Source: Pseudomonas svalbardensis (GTDB lineage Bacteria > Pseudomonadota > Gammaproteobacteria > Pseudomonadales > Pseudomonadaceae). From it: a stretch of DNA of 64,000 nt. Under the pieces are notes generated by a model, which had not been told where the DNA came from, did no database searches, and worked only from the letters and a program-made list of their open reading frames with translations. The stretch covers positions 3,855,501 to 3,919,500 of the forward strand of contig NZ_CP125619.1 in assembly GCF_030053115.1 (NCBI RefSeq). The letters are read 5' to 3'. This document shows positions 18,085 to 26,635 of the stretch, piece by piece. The first letter of the stretch is position 1, and the number at the start of each line of letters is the position of its first letter. A program made the position numbers and the translations under genes.

Positions 18085-19382
18085 GCTTCACCGTTCGTTG
18101 GCCCCGCACCCTCGCCTCGCGGCTGTCGCTGATCTTCCTGATCGGCTTGATTCTCGCGCAGGCGCTGTCTTTCGGCGCGCAATACTACGAGCGGTACGAA
18201 AGCACGAAGAACACCATGCTGGGCAATCTGGAAACCGACGTCTCGACCTCCATCGCCATCCTCGACCGCTTGCCGGCCGAAGAACGCATGAGCTGGCTGC
18301 AACAACTGGATCGACGTAACTACCGCTATTTGTTGAACGAAGGCTCGCCGGGCATGCCCATGAGCGATTCGCCCATAGCGATGACTTCGATCAAAGAGGC
18401 CATCGGCAAGGATTACCCGATGACGGTGACCGACATCCCCGGGCCGGATAAACATTTTCAGGTCCACCTGAAACTGGCGGACGGCAGCCCGGTAACCATC
18501 GACGTGCGACCCTCGATGGTGCCGTTGTCGCCGTGGTTACCCATCGTGTTGCTGGGGCAACTGGCACTGATGCTGATCTGCACCTGGCTGGCCGTGAGAA
18601 TCGCCATCCGCCCCCTCACCCGCCTCGCCCAAGCGGTAGAGACCCTGGACCCCAACACCCATGCGGTGCACCTGGACGAAAAAGGCCCGACCGAAGTCGC
18701 CCATGCCGCCAAGGCCTTCAATTCGATGCAGGCGCGCATCGCCGCTTACCTCAAGGAACGCATGCAACTGCTGGCGGCGATTTCACACGACCTGCAAACC
18801 CCGATCACCCGCATGAAACTGCGTGCCGAATTCATGGACGACTCCGCCGAGAAAGACAAACTCTGGAATGATCTTGGCGAGATAGAACACCTGGTGCGCG
18901 AAGGCGTGGCCTATGCCCGCAGCGTTCATGGCGCCACCGAGGAAAGTCGCCGCACCCATCTGGATTCGTTCCTCGACAGCCTGGTGTTCGACTATCAGGA
19001 CATGGGCAAAGACGTGCAGCTCGACGGTAAAAGTGACGCGGTGATCAACACCCGGCCGCACGCCTTGCGGCGAGTGCTGGTGAACCTGACGGACAACGCG
19101 CTGAAGTTCGCCGGCACCGCCGAGTTGTGGGTGGAAAAGAAGGCTGACGGCAGTTTGTCGGTGAAGGTGATGGACCGCGGTCCAGGGATTGCCGAGGAAG
19201 AATTGGCCCAAGTGATGGAACCGTTTTATCGCGTGGAGAACTCGCGTAACCGCAGTACCGGCGGGACCGGGTTGGGGTTGGCGATTGCGCAGCAGTTGGC
19301 GTTGGCGATCGGGGGATCGTTGACGTTGAGTAATCGTGAGGGGGGTGGGTTGTGCGCGGAGCTCAGATTACCGGCTCAGTAA
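18081..19382 (+). CDS. Sensor histidine kinase (EnvZ-like)
   Basis: 433 residues: membrane helices at about 12-32 and 152-172 around a 120-residue periplasmic sensor, HAMP domain, HisKA with His236 in ISHDLQTPITRMK, then the ATPase domain with N-box NLTDNALKFA, G1 DRGPGIA and G2 GGTGLGLAIA. It should phosphorylate the overlapping OmpR-type regulator. A hairpin follows the stop. Confidence 0.93.
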   Translation: MSFTVRWPRTLASRLSLIFLIGLILAQALSFGAQYYERYESTKNTMLGNLETDVSTSIAILDRLPAEERMSWLQQLDRRNYRYLLNEGSPGMPMSDSPIAMTSIKEAIGKDYPMTVTDIPGPDKHFQVHLKLADGSPVTIDVRPSMVPLSPWLPIVLLGQLALMLICTWLAVRIAIRPLTRLAQAVETLDPNTHAVHLDEKGPTEVAHAAKAFNSMQARIAAYLKERMQLLAAISHDLQTPITRMKLRAEFMDDSAEKDKLWNDLGEIEHLVREGVAYARSVHGATEESRRTHLDSFLDSLVFDYQDMGKDVQLDGKSDAVINTRPHALRRVLVNLTDNALKFAGTAELWVEKKADGSLSVKVMDRGPGIAEEELAQVMEPFYRVENSRNRSTGGTGLGLAIAQQLALAIGGSLTLSNREGGGLCAELRLPAQ

Positions 19383-19385
19383 CAT

Positions 19386-19414
19386 GATCGTTCCCACGCT
19401 CTGTGGGAACGATC
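19386..19414. repeat. Hairpin repeat behind the kinase
   Basis: GATCGTTCCCAC GCTCT GTGGGAACGATC is a perfect 12-bp stem with a 5-nt loop. It belongs to a common Pseudomonas repeat type and lacks a strong T run; it may act as a message stabiliser. Confidence 0.75.
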
Positions 19415-19450
19415 GGTTACTGTGGCGAAGGGGCTTGCCCCCTCTCCACG

Positions 19451-19864
19451 GGTGACCTGAGCGTCAAGATCCTGCGCGGCGACAATCGTCCCGGCACCCT
19501 GACCCTGGATGAATACTGCGAACGTCCGCACGCGCTGGTGTCGTTTTCCGGGGACTTGACCGGGGCCATCGACAACGACCTCGCGCGCATCGGCCGCTCA
19601 CGCCGGGTGGTGCTGGCGGTGCCGCAATTCGCCGGCCTGCGCGCCTTGCTGGCCGGCACCGATATGCTCGCCACGGTGCCGGACTACGCGGCGTGCGCGC
19701 TGATCGAAGGCAGCAGCCAGTTGCGTGCCGACGACCCGCCGTTTGACATCGTGCTGTCCGAGCTGTCCATGGTCTGGAACGGGGTCAACGATAACGATCC
19801 GGCAGAACGTTGGTTGCGCTCGCGAATTGCCCAACATATCTCGGCGCCGCTGCCGGGGCACTAA
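19451..19864 (+). pseudogene. 3' relic of a LysR-type regulator
   Basis: About 137 codons that read as the second half of a LysR effector domain: ILRGDNRPGTLTLDEYCERP, then HALVSFSGDL, RRVVLAVPQFAGLRALLAGT, MVWNGVNDNDPAERWLRSRI. The DNA-binding half and the first sensor half are missing; the left boundary lies beside REP-like sequence at about 19420-19450. The stop at 19864 is natural. No start codon or ribosome site. Confidence 0.82.
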
Positions 19865-20381
19865 CCGATGGGAAAGATGCGGGGTCGGTCTCTCGCAGGT
19901 ACACCGGCAAGTCAGTGACCGGCGGCATGACCGGAATCTCGAAATACATTTGGATCACCCAGCCGCGGTGATAACTGGCGTGATTGACCACATGCATCAG
20001 TATCGCGCCGGCGCTCATGATGCCGCTTTCCCCCGAGACAAAACTGAACTCGACGGGTTTATCCAGCGAGGCATCGGTCTGTCGTTCGCTCCAGTCGCAA
20101 TACCAGTGATCGATGACCTTTTGCGCCAGGCGCAACCCAGCGAGGTCGGGATGCAGCAGATCGTGTGAAGTTTTAAAGCCGTGCCCTCGGCCTTCGAGGT
20201 GGGCCTGCCAGATGCAGTCCACTACGTAGATGTGGTTCAGGGTGCCGATCATGTTCTTGAACACCGACACGCGCTCTTTATTGACCTCACCCGGCGGCAG
20301 TGCGGCCAGGCTGTCAAAGAGGCGTTGATTGGCCCAGCGTTTGTAATCGGCAAGCATGCGGGCAGTGCGTACGTTAATCAT
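19785..20381 (-). CDS. DinB-family protein
   Basis: 198 residues of a DinB/YfiT four-helix metal-binding protein. The likely metal ligands are His49 (TLNHIY) and the pair in LMHVVNHASYHRG. These are often thiol-dependent hydrolases or transferases. The last 25 or so residues, rich in Ala/Pro, read into the LysR relic on the opposite strand, so the original stop has probably been lost and the tail is secondary. GGAGACC precedes the ATG. Confidence 0.85.
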   Translation of the reverse strand: MINVRTARMLADYKRWANQRLFDSLAALPPGEVNKERVSVFKNMIGTLNHIYVVDCIWQAHLEGRGHGFKTSHDLLHPDLAGLRLAQKVIDHWYCDWSERQTDASLDKPVEFSFVSGESGIMSAGAILMHVVNHASYHRGWVIQMYFEIPVMPPVTDLPVYLRETDPASFPSVSAPAAAPRYVGQFASATNVLPDRYR

Positions 20382-20483
20382 CGCAGGTCTCCCATTGTGA
20401 TGGGCGCACTGCCAAGCATAGCCCTCAGGGCGAGCGGCATTGCAAACGCTGATTACCGGTCACTTCGCCGTAACACGGACTGT

Positions 20484-20641
20484 GTAGCAGCTGCCGAGCC
20501 TGCGAGGCTGCGTTCGGCTGCGAAGCAGTCGTAAAACCTGAGACCGCATTGCATCAGGTAGACCGCATTCGCCGGACTACGACGGCTTCGTCCGATCGCG
20601 GCCCGCGCCGAACGCAGCCTCGCAGGCTCGGCAGCTGCTAC
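20484..20641. repeat. Long inverted REP pair (GTAGCAGCTGCC family)
   Basis: GTAGCAGCTGCCGAGCCTGC at 20484 and its reverse complement ending at 20641 form arms of about 37 bp. The right arm supplies the stop codon of the FAD oxidoreductase gene (20638-20640). Confidence 0.88.
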
Positions 20642-21756
20642 ACCGGTCGTGGTGTGGCTAATATCGTCGTCACCCGATCAGCCAGCGCCAGGCAACTGGT
20701 CAACCCCGGCGATTCGATTCCGAACAGGTTCACCAGCCCCGGCACACCATGCTCGGCCGGGCCACTAATGACGAAGTCGGCCGCCAGCTCGGTCGGTCCG
20801 GTGATTTTCGGGCGGATGCCGCTGTAGGCGGGTTGCAGGCTGTTATCGGGCAACGCCGGCCAGTAGCGCCGGATCGCCTGATAAAACCCATCGGCTCGGC
20901 GTGGATCCACACGATAATCGACGTGATCGACCCATTCGACGTCCGGCCCGAAGCGCGCCTGGCCGCCCAGATCCAGCGTCATGTGCACGCCCAGTCCCGC
21001 ACTTTCCGGGGCCGGATACACCAGATGCCGGAACGGCGCCCGGCCGCTGAAACTGAAATAGCTGCCCTTGCACAATCGTGCCTCGGGAACGTGCTGCGAC
21101 GGCAGACCTTCAATCCGGCTCGCCACCTCAGGTGCCGGCAGTCCGGCGCAATTGATCAACTCGCGGCAGCTCAAGGTCATCGGTTGGGCGCCGCCCATCT
21201 GCAGTTCGAAACCTTGCTCGGTGCAACGGGCCGACGCCAGTGGCGTATGAAAAACCAGCGACGTGCCGCTGGCCTCGGCATCCGCCTGAAGCGCCAGCAT
21301 CAGGGCATGGGAATCGACAATCCCGGTGGACGGCGACCAGAGCGCAGCGACGCAGGACACTGCCGGTTCAAGTTCCCGCGCCTGTTCGGCCTCCAGCCAT
21401 TGCAGGTCATCGACGCCGTTGCTGCGACCCTGCGCCAACAACTTCTGCAAGGCCGCGCACTGACCGTCATCCGTGGCCACGATCAGCTTGCCCAGGCGCT
21501 GGTAATCGACGCCGCGCTCATCGCAAAAGGCGTAAAGGCGTTGTTTGCCCTCCACGCACAATTGCGCCTTGAGGCTGCCGCTCGGGTAGTAAATGCCGGC
21601 GTGGATCACTTCCGAATTGCGCGAGCTGATGCCCACGCCAATGCCCTCGCCCGCCTCGACCAGGATCACTTCCCGCCCGCTGCGGGCCAGGGCTCTGGCG
21701 ACCGCCAGCCCGACCACTCCGGCCCCGACCAGCACGCATTCGATATCGATGCTCAC
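20638..21756 (-). CDS. LhgO-like FAD-dependent oxidoreductase
   Basis: 372 residues of the DAO fold: FAD motif [20 protein letters not shown] at 8-27, [17 protein letters not shown] (the segment shared by L-2-hydroxyglutarate oxidases), and a C-terminal [17 protein letters not shown]. It likely oxidises an L-2-hydroxy acid such as L-2-hydroxyglutarate and passes electrons to quinone. It ends inside a REP arm. A permease relic lies just upstream on the same strand. Confidence 0.87.
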   Translation of the reverse strand: MSIDIECVLVGAGVVGLAVARALARSGREVILVEAGEGIGVGISSRNSEVIHAGIYYPSGSLKAQLCVEGKQRLYAFCDERGVDYQRLGKLIVATDDGQCAALQKLLAQGRSNGVDDLQWLEAEQARELEPAVSCVAALWSPSTGIVDSHALMLALQADAEASGTSLVFHTPLASARCTEQGFELQMGGAQPMTLSCRELINCAGLPAPEVASRIEGLPSQHVPEARLCKGSYFSFSGRAPFRHLVYPAPESAGLGVHMTLDLGGQARFGPDVEWVDHVDYRVDPRRADGFYQAIRRYWPALPDNSLQPAYSGIRPKITGPTELAADFVISGPAEHGVPGLVNLFGIESPGLTSCLALADRVTTILATPRPV

Positions 21757-21772
21757 CTGCCCTCCGCTCCTT

Positions 21773-21880
21773 TCACGCCAGCCCTCGTTCCCGATAATCG
21801 ATCAGGCTGGAGAATATCGCCAGCAGCATGGCCATGACCACGAAGAAGATCAGCACCAGGAAATACGACCCGGTGAACGC
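21773..21880 (-). pseudogene. C-terminal relic of an ABC transporter permease
   Basis: The minus frame reads GSYFLVLIFFVVMAMLLAIF then [12 protein letters not shown] and stops 16 bases before the oxidoreductase start. This looks like the last membrane helix and tail of an ABC permease. Upstream of about 21880 the frame loses hydrophobicity and runs into unrelated sequence and a REP, so the rest of the gene is gone. Confidence 0.55.
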
Positions 21881-21975
21881 TGAACATGCTGCGCATGACG
21901 AGGCAAGCGTGCAGCGATGCTGCAAAGGCAAGGAACCATGTCCGTGTGTTCTCGATTCAATGGACGTTGTTTTTC

Positions 21976-22041
21976 GTAGGAGCATGGCTTGCCCGCGATG
22001 GCGATCTCAAGAACGCCATCGCGAGCAAGCTTTGCTCCTAC
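21976..22041. repeat. Short inverted REP
   Basis: GTAGGAGCATGGCTTGCCCG at the left and CGAGCAAGCTTTGCTCCTAC at the right, with inner arms GCGATGGCG and CGCCATCGC. Lies 3' of the DUF6124 gene. Confidence 0.8.
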
Positions 22042-22053
22042 AGTGCCTGGCTG

Positions 22054-22422
22054 CTACCCAGGCTTGTGGTTATCCAAAACCCGATTGACCGCTAACTCAC
22101 CCAACATGATCACCCGTTGCAGCACCAGCACCGTTTGCCGTCGCGGGCCGTCCGTTACGTCGGCGAGATCGTTGACCAGGGCGCTGGCTGATGCCAACGA
22201 TTCACAGGCCTCGACGAGCAACGTTTCGTCATCCACCGCTGCGTCGATGGTGAAAATGGTGCTGGGTTTGCGGGGCGGTATCTGCGTTTTCGACGCCCCG
22301 GGGTTGAGGTAAAAGCTGAGTGCGCGGTCGGCCGCCTCTTTCATTTTCTTGGGGTCAAGATCAATAAAGGCGTCGTAGGGTACTGGACCGGTATTCGGGG
22401 GGTTGGGCGTAACTTTGAACAT
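22054..22422 (-). CDS. DUF6124 family protein
   Basis: 122 residues. A Pro-rich N-terminus, then a helical region (ADRALSFYLNP, ETLLVEACESLASASALVND, TVLVLQRVIMLGELAVNRVL). DUF6124 proteins are small, helical, Pseudomonas-specific and occur in many paralogues; function unknown. The ATG at 22422 has AAGGAG 8 bases upstream. Its leader (22423-22653) is the same type of structured element as the one in front of the DUF3077 gene at 51692, which suggests shared control. Confidence 0.85.
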   Translation of the reverse strand: MFKVTPNPPNTGPVPYDAFIDLDPKKMKEAADRALSFYLNPGASKTQIPPRKPSTIFTIDAAVDDETLLVEACESLASASALVNDLADVTDGPRRQTVLVLQRVIMLGELAVNRVLDNHKPG

Positions 22423-22653
22423 AGATGAAGCTCCTTGTTGCAGATTTTAAGGAGCCATCACCCTCGCTACCAAACGAAGGGTGGCGGCCATACGCGGGTT
22501 GGTAGACCGGCTGCAACAGGAAACCCGGCGCTCACAAAGGAGCCCCACGCATGACCACCATAAAAGCAGAGTCCCAAAAAAGAGACGGCATAAGGTGTTG
22601 CCATACGGCTGTTACAAGGCGGGCTACCAAACCCGATCACTGTTTTGCAGTGA
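22423..22653 (-). ncRNA. Structured leader element, copy 2 (upstream of DUF6124 gene)
   Basis: 231 nt on the minus strand. In gene sense it holds: hairpin TCACTG-CAAAA-CAGTGA (22653-22637); hairpin CGGG-TTTGGTAG-CCCG directly after; a region homologous to copy 1 with ...GCCGG; and a long-range stem CTACCAAC (22505-22498) with TTTGGTAG (22474-22467) enclosing CCGCG...GCCACCC. The DUF6124 ribosome site follows. Copy 1 is at 51459-51691. The structure is my reading; that it is transcribed is inferred from its position. Confidence 0.6.
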
Positions 22654-23191
22654 CCGGGAAACGATATAGCCTGCCCCATAGCCGCACAAGCCGGCGGATT
22701 CTGGCGTACGCGTAGGTAACGACGCAAGGTGTTGTAGCCGCTTATGACGTAACACCGAGTGTCTTTAAACGCGTGTCGTTAAACAGGTTTATGCACTGCG
22801 CCAGATCCGACGCCATCGCGAGCGAACTTTGCTCCTACGGTGCGCATCATAAAAATGACAATTAACTGTCATTTACCTGAACAAGTTCTAACTTCAATAA
22901 CAGGATCCGACGTTTTTCCATTCAATTGCGTTTTAATCAACTATTGAAGGTTGACTTCACCCACCTGCCTGAGTAAATTGCGCGGGCCGGTTTCACAGGC
23001 CTTTTTTCAACTCACAAAAGAATCCAATGGACACAGTATCTAGTCGCTGCCGGGTGACTGCGAATTCGCAGGCTCTGGCACATAACCCAGAACATGACGG
23101 GACTCGACTTTTCGGTCGGGTGAGCTGCGCTAGAGCTTGATGCTCCACCGTAACTTGCCTCGCCGGCGTCAGTCCGGTCCAGAGGTATGTT
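22654..23191. other. Long non-coding stretch upstream of the mgtA leader ORF
   Basis: About 540 bases. It contains a REP half (CCATCGCGAGCG... 22813-22838), a palindrome ATGACA-ATTAAC-TGTCAT at 22855-22872, an AT-rich segment (22850-22970) suited to a promoter, and a small GGCC hairpin followed by six T at about 22984-23008. I recognise no known riboswitch. The 54-codon ORF 22551-22715 lies over the structured leader and is not counted as a gene. Confidence 0.45.
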
Positions 23192-23488
23192 ATGAACTTC
23201 AAATCCACTGTAATGCCCGGCGTACGCGCCTTTGCCTCGACCATGCGGGTCAAGCTCTGCCGTGAGCGTCCTGCCACAGCCCGGGCCAGCGCACCGTTTT
23301 CCAGCCCATCCTCCCCTGCCAAGTCGCAACGGCGTGCCAACTGGCGCGTCTGCCCGATGACGGATCAGCTTCAGCAACGCTGGAGCCTCGACGATAGCCA
23401 GGAACCACCGAGTCGGCGCATCGCGCGCCTGTTCCAGCAGGCCGGCCTGATGTTCGGCCTGTTCCTCGGGGCGCGCACTTTCAATTGA
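23192..23488 (+). CDS. Small basic ORF upstream of mgtA (possible leader protein)
   Basis: 98 codons, starting MNFKSTVMPGVRAF after AGAGGTATGTT. Basic and Ser/Pro/Arg-rich in the first half; the second half has SRRIARLFQQAGLMFGLFLG, an amphipathic helix. No family known to me. It lies 273 bases before mgtA on the same strand, where other bacteria carry Mg- or proline-sensing leader peptides, so a regulatory role is possible but not shown. Confidence 0.45.
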   Translation: MNFKSTVMPGVRAFASTMRVKLCRERPATARASAPFSSPSSPAKSQRRANWRVCPMTDQLQQRWSLDDSQEPPSRRIARLFQQAGLMFGLFLGARTFN

Positions 23489-23597
23489 ACTGAAGGCACT
23501 TTAAAAGCCCTCCCTTAACGTTTTCCTTATCAAGGGATTCGGCAACTTCTTATTGCCTGTTAAATAGTGAGTTAGTTATGGACGAAGCCAGTAGACG

Positions 23598-23636
23598 GTT
23601 CGCTGCCCGTCACTTTCCAATCGACGGACAGCGAAC
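23598..23636 (+). promoter_or_regulatory. Strong hairpin in the mgtA leader
   Basis: GTTCGCTG (23598-23605) pairs with CAGCGAAC (23629-23636) and CGTC (23608-23611) with GACG (23623-23626), separated by a 2x2 internal loop; loop 11 nt. No T run follows, so it is not a plain terminator. It lies between the 98-aa ORF and mgtA and could be part of a Mg-responsive leader. Confidence 0.5.
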
Positions 23637-23761
23637 ATCAACTATTAAAAACGCAACGATCAGAATCGATCGCTTATTGGCGGCTCGACATACGTGCGCT
23701 CGTCTTTAATTAGCTGAGGTGCCTGTGTGTCGTGCCGCGAACCGGCGGCAGGAGCACAGCA

Positions 23762-26482
23762 ATGACCCTTGTAAAAACCGCAAAGAAAACCGCCCAAGGC
23801 GCCAGCAACGACAATGCCAAACTGTCGATGCGCGCCGCCCGGGAAGCGCAGAACGGCCTGGCCGTCACGCTGACCAACCTCAACGCCACCACTGATGGCC
23901 TGACCGAATTCGAAGCCCAGGGCCGCCTCGCACGCAACGGTCACAACGAAGTGGCCCACGACAAGCCGCCTCACGCCCTCATCCAACTGCTCAAAGCCCT
24001 GAACAATCCCTTCATCTATGTGCTGCTGACCCTGGCCGGCATCAGTTTCTTCACTGACTACTGGCTGCCGATCAGGAACGGTGAAGCGGATGACGCCGAC
24101 CTGACCAAGGTCATCATTATCATGACCATGGTCAGCCTCAGCAGCCTGCTGCGGTTCTGGCAGGAATACCGTTCGGCCAAGTCCGCCGAAGCCCTCAAGG
24201 CGATGGTGCGCACCACCGCTACCGTGCTGCGCCGCGAGCACAAGGACGGCAAATCGGTGCTGCGTGAAGTGCCGATGCGCGATCTGGTGGCTGGCGATAT
24301 CGTTCAGTTGAGCGCTGGCGACATGATCCCGGCCGACATCCGCCTGATCGAATCCCGCGACCTGTTTATCAGCCAGGCTGTGCTGACCGGTGAAGCCTTG
24401 CCGGTCGAGAAGTACGACACCCTGGGCAATGTGGCGCAAAAGTCCGCCACCAGCACCGCGCCAGATCAGTCGAACCTGCTGGACCTGCCGAACATCTGTT
24501 TCATGGGCACCAACGTGGTCAGCGGCACGGCCAAGGCTGTGGTGGTGGCTACCGGGGCTCGGACTTACTTCGGCTCACTGGCCAAAGCCATCGTCGGCTC
24601 GCGGGTGCAAACCGCGTTCGACCGTGGGGTGAACAGCGTCAGTTGGTTGCTGATCCGCTTCATGCTGGTGATGGTACCGATTGTGTTCCTGCTCAACGGC
24701 TTCTCCAAGGGTGACTGGGGCGATGCGTTCCTGTTTGCCTTGGCCGTTGCCGTTGGCCTGACCCCGGAAATGCTGCCGATGATCGTCAGTGCCAACCTGG
24801 CCAAAGGCGCCATGGCTATGGCCAAGCAAAAAGTGGTGGTCAAGCGCCTCAATGCGATCCAGAACTTCGGTTCGATGGACGTGCTGTGCACCGACAAGAC
24901 CGGCACCCTGACCCAGGACAAGATCATCCTCGAACACCACGTCGACAGCCACGGCCGGCGCGACGATTCGATCCTCGAACTGGCGTGGCTCAACAGCCAT
25001 CACCAGAGTGGTCTGAAGAATCTGATGGACCAAGCCGTGGTGCAATTCGCCAACGTTAATCCAACGTTCCGTGTGCCGTTCGCCTACAGCAAAGTCGACG
25101 AATTGCCGTTCGACTTCGTCCGTCGGCGCCTGTCGATCATCGTCAAGGACAGCCGCGACGATCACCTGTTGGTGTGCAAGGGCGCGGTCGAGGAAATGCT
25201 CAGCATCGCCTGCCACATCAATGAAAGCGGCCAGGTGGTCGCGCTGGATGCACAGCGACGCAAAGACTTGCTGGCCCTGGCCAACGAGTACAACGAGGAC
25301 GGTTTCAGGGTACTGCTGGTTGCCACCCGCGAAATCCCGAAAACCCAAAGCAAAAACCAGTACAAAACCGCCGATGAGCGCGACCTGGTGATTCGCGGCT
25401 TCCTGACCTTCCTCGATCCGCCAAAGGAAACTGCCGGCCCGGCCATTGCCGCACTGCGCGACATGGGCGTGACGGTCAAGGTGCTGACCGGCGACAACGC
25501 CGTGGTCACCTGCAAGATCTGCCGTGAAGTCGGCCTCGATCCAGGCACGCCGCTGCTCGGCCAAGACATCGAGCACATGGACGACACCACCCTCAAGCTG
25601 CGGGTCGAAGAACGCACGGTGTTCGCCAAGCTGACACCACTCCAAAAATCCCGGGTGCTCAAGGCGCTGCAAGGCAACGGTCACACCGTGGGTTTCCTCG
25701 GCGACGGCATCAACGACGCCCCGGCGCTACGCGATGCCGACGTCGGGATCTCGGTGGACAGCGGCACGGACATCGCCAAGGAGTCGGCGGACATCATCCT
25801 CCTGGAAAAGAGCCTGATGGTGCTCGAAGAAGGCGTGCTCAAGGGTCGCGAAACCTTCGGCAATATCATGAAGTACCTGAACATGACCGCCAGCTCCAAT
25901 TTCGGCAACGTGTTCTCAGTGCTGGTGGCCAGTGCGTTCATTCCATTTTTGCCGATGCTGTCGATCCACCTGCTGCTGCAAAACCTCATGTACGACATCT
26001 CTCAGCTGGCGTTGCCGTGGGACAAGATGGACAAGGAGTTCCTGCGCAAACCGCGCAAGTGGGATGCGAAGAACATCGGTCGCTTCATGCTGTGGATCGG
26101 GCCGACCTCGTCGATCTTCGACATCACCACGTTTGCCCTGATGTGGTACGTGTTCGCCGCCAACAGCGTGGAAATGCAGAGCCTGTTTCAGTCTGGCTGG
26201 TTCATCGAAGGATTGCTGTCGCAGACGTTGGTGGTGCACATGCTGCGCACCCAGAAGATTCCGTTCTTCCAGAGCACGGCTGCATTGCCGGTGATTCTCG
26301 CGACCGGCGTAGTGATCTGCCTGGGCATCTACATCCCCTTCTCGCCGCTGGGCGCGCTGGTCGGCCTGGTGCCGTTGCCATGGGAATACTTCCCTTGGCT
26401 GGTGGGTACTTTGCTCAGCTACTGCGTGGTGGCGCAGACCATGAAGACGATCTACATCCGCCGGTTCAAGCAGTGGTACTGA
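23762..26482 (+). CDS. mgtA: Magnesium-transporting P-type ATPase
   Basis: 906 residues of the P3B type. N-terminal cation ATPase domain, TGEALPVEK actuator motif, phosphorylated Asp378 in CTDKTGTLTQD, TGDN and GDGINDAPALRDADVGISVD hinge motifs, and about ten membrane helices with GLTPEMLPMIVSANLAKGAM in helix 4. It imports Mg2+ across the inner membrane. AGGAG lies 8 bases before the ATG at 23762; the GTG at 23732 is not needed. The preceding 270 bases plus small ORF form a long leader typical for Mg control. Confidence 0.95.
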   Translation: MTLVKTAKKTAQGASNDNAKLSMRAAREAQNGLAVTLTNLNATTDGLTEFEAQGRLARNGHNEVAHDKPPHALIQLLKALNNPFIYVLLTLAGISFFTDYWLPIRNGEADDADLTKVIIIMTMVSLSSLLRFWQEYRSAKSAEALKAMVRTTATVLRREHKDGKSVLREVPMRDLVAGDIVQLSAGDMIPADIRLIESRDLFISQAVLTGEALPVEKYDTLGNVAQKSATSTAPDQSNLLDLPNICFMGTNVVSGTAKAVVVATGARTYFGSLAKAIVGSRVQTAFDRGVNSVSWLLIRFMLVMVPIVFLLNGFSKGDWGDAFLFALAVAVGLTPEMLPMIVSANLAKGAMAMAKQKVVVKRLNAIQNFGSMDVLCTDKTGTLTQDKIILEHHVDSHGRRDDSILELAWLNSHHQSGLKNLMDQAVVQFANVNPTFRVPFAYSKVDELPFDFVRRRLSIIVKDSRDDHLLVCKGAVEEMLSIACHINESGQVVALDAQRRKDLLALANEYNEDGFRVLLVATREIPKTQSKNQYKTADERDLVIRGFLTFLDPPKETAGPAIAALRDMGVTVKVLTGDNAVVTCKICREVGLDPGTPLLGQDIEHMDDTTLKLRVEERTVFAKLTPLQKSRVLKALQGNGHTVGFLGDGINDAPALRDADVGISVDSGTDIAKESADIILLEKSLMVLEEGVLKGRETFGNIMKYLNMTASSNFGNVFSVLVASAFIPFLPMLSIHLLLQNLMYDISQLALPWDKMDKEFLRKPRKWDAKNIGRFMLWIGPTSSIFDITTFALMWYVFAANSVEMQSLFQSGWFIEGLLSQTLVVHMLRTQKIPFFQSTAALPVILATGVVICLGIYIPFSPLGALVGLVPLPWEYFPWLVGTLLSYCVVAQTMKTIYIRRFKQWY

Positions 26483-26505
26483 TCGCCTGAACACCACCAA
26501 TCCCC

Positions 26506-26595
26506 TGTGGGAGCGAGCCTGCTCGCGAAGGCGGCGGGTCAATCAACATCGATGTTGGCTGACAGTCCGCTTTCGCGAGCAGGCTCGCTCCCACA
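26506..26595. repeat. Paired inverted REP sequence
   Basis: TGTGGGAGCGAGCCTGCTCG at 26506 and its complement ending at 26595, inner arms CGAAGGCGG and CCGCTTTCG. Lies between mgtA and the Na/Pi symporter gene. Confidence 0.9.
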
Positions 26596-26635
26596 AGGGA
26601 CATGCGTTAACCCTACCGAAAAAAGGAGAGTTCTC

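Noticed and set aside
22551..22715. A 54-codon plus-strand ORF (MTTIKAESQKRDG...) with a good AAAGGAG ribosome site.
   Set aside because: It lies antisense over the structured leader of the DUF6124 gene, and the homologous leader at 51459 has no such frame.
22984..23008. Possible terminator in the mgtA upstream region.
   Set aside because: The stem is only 4-5 bp; mentioned in the leader finding but not listed as a terminator.
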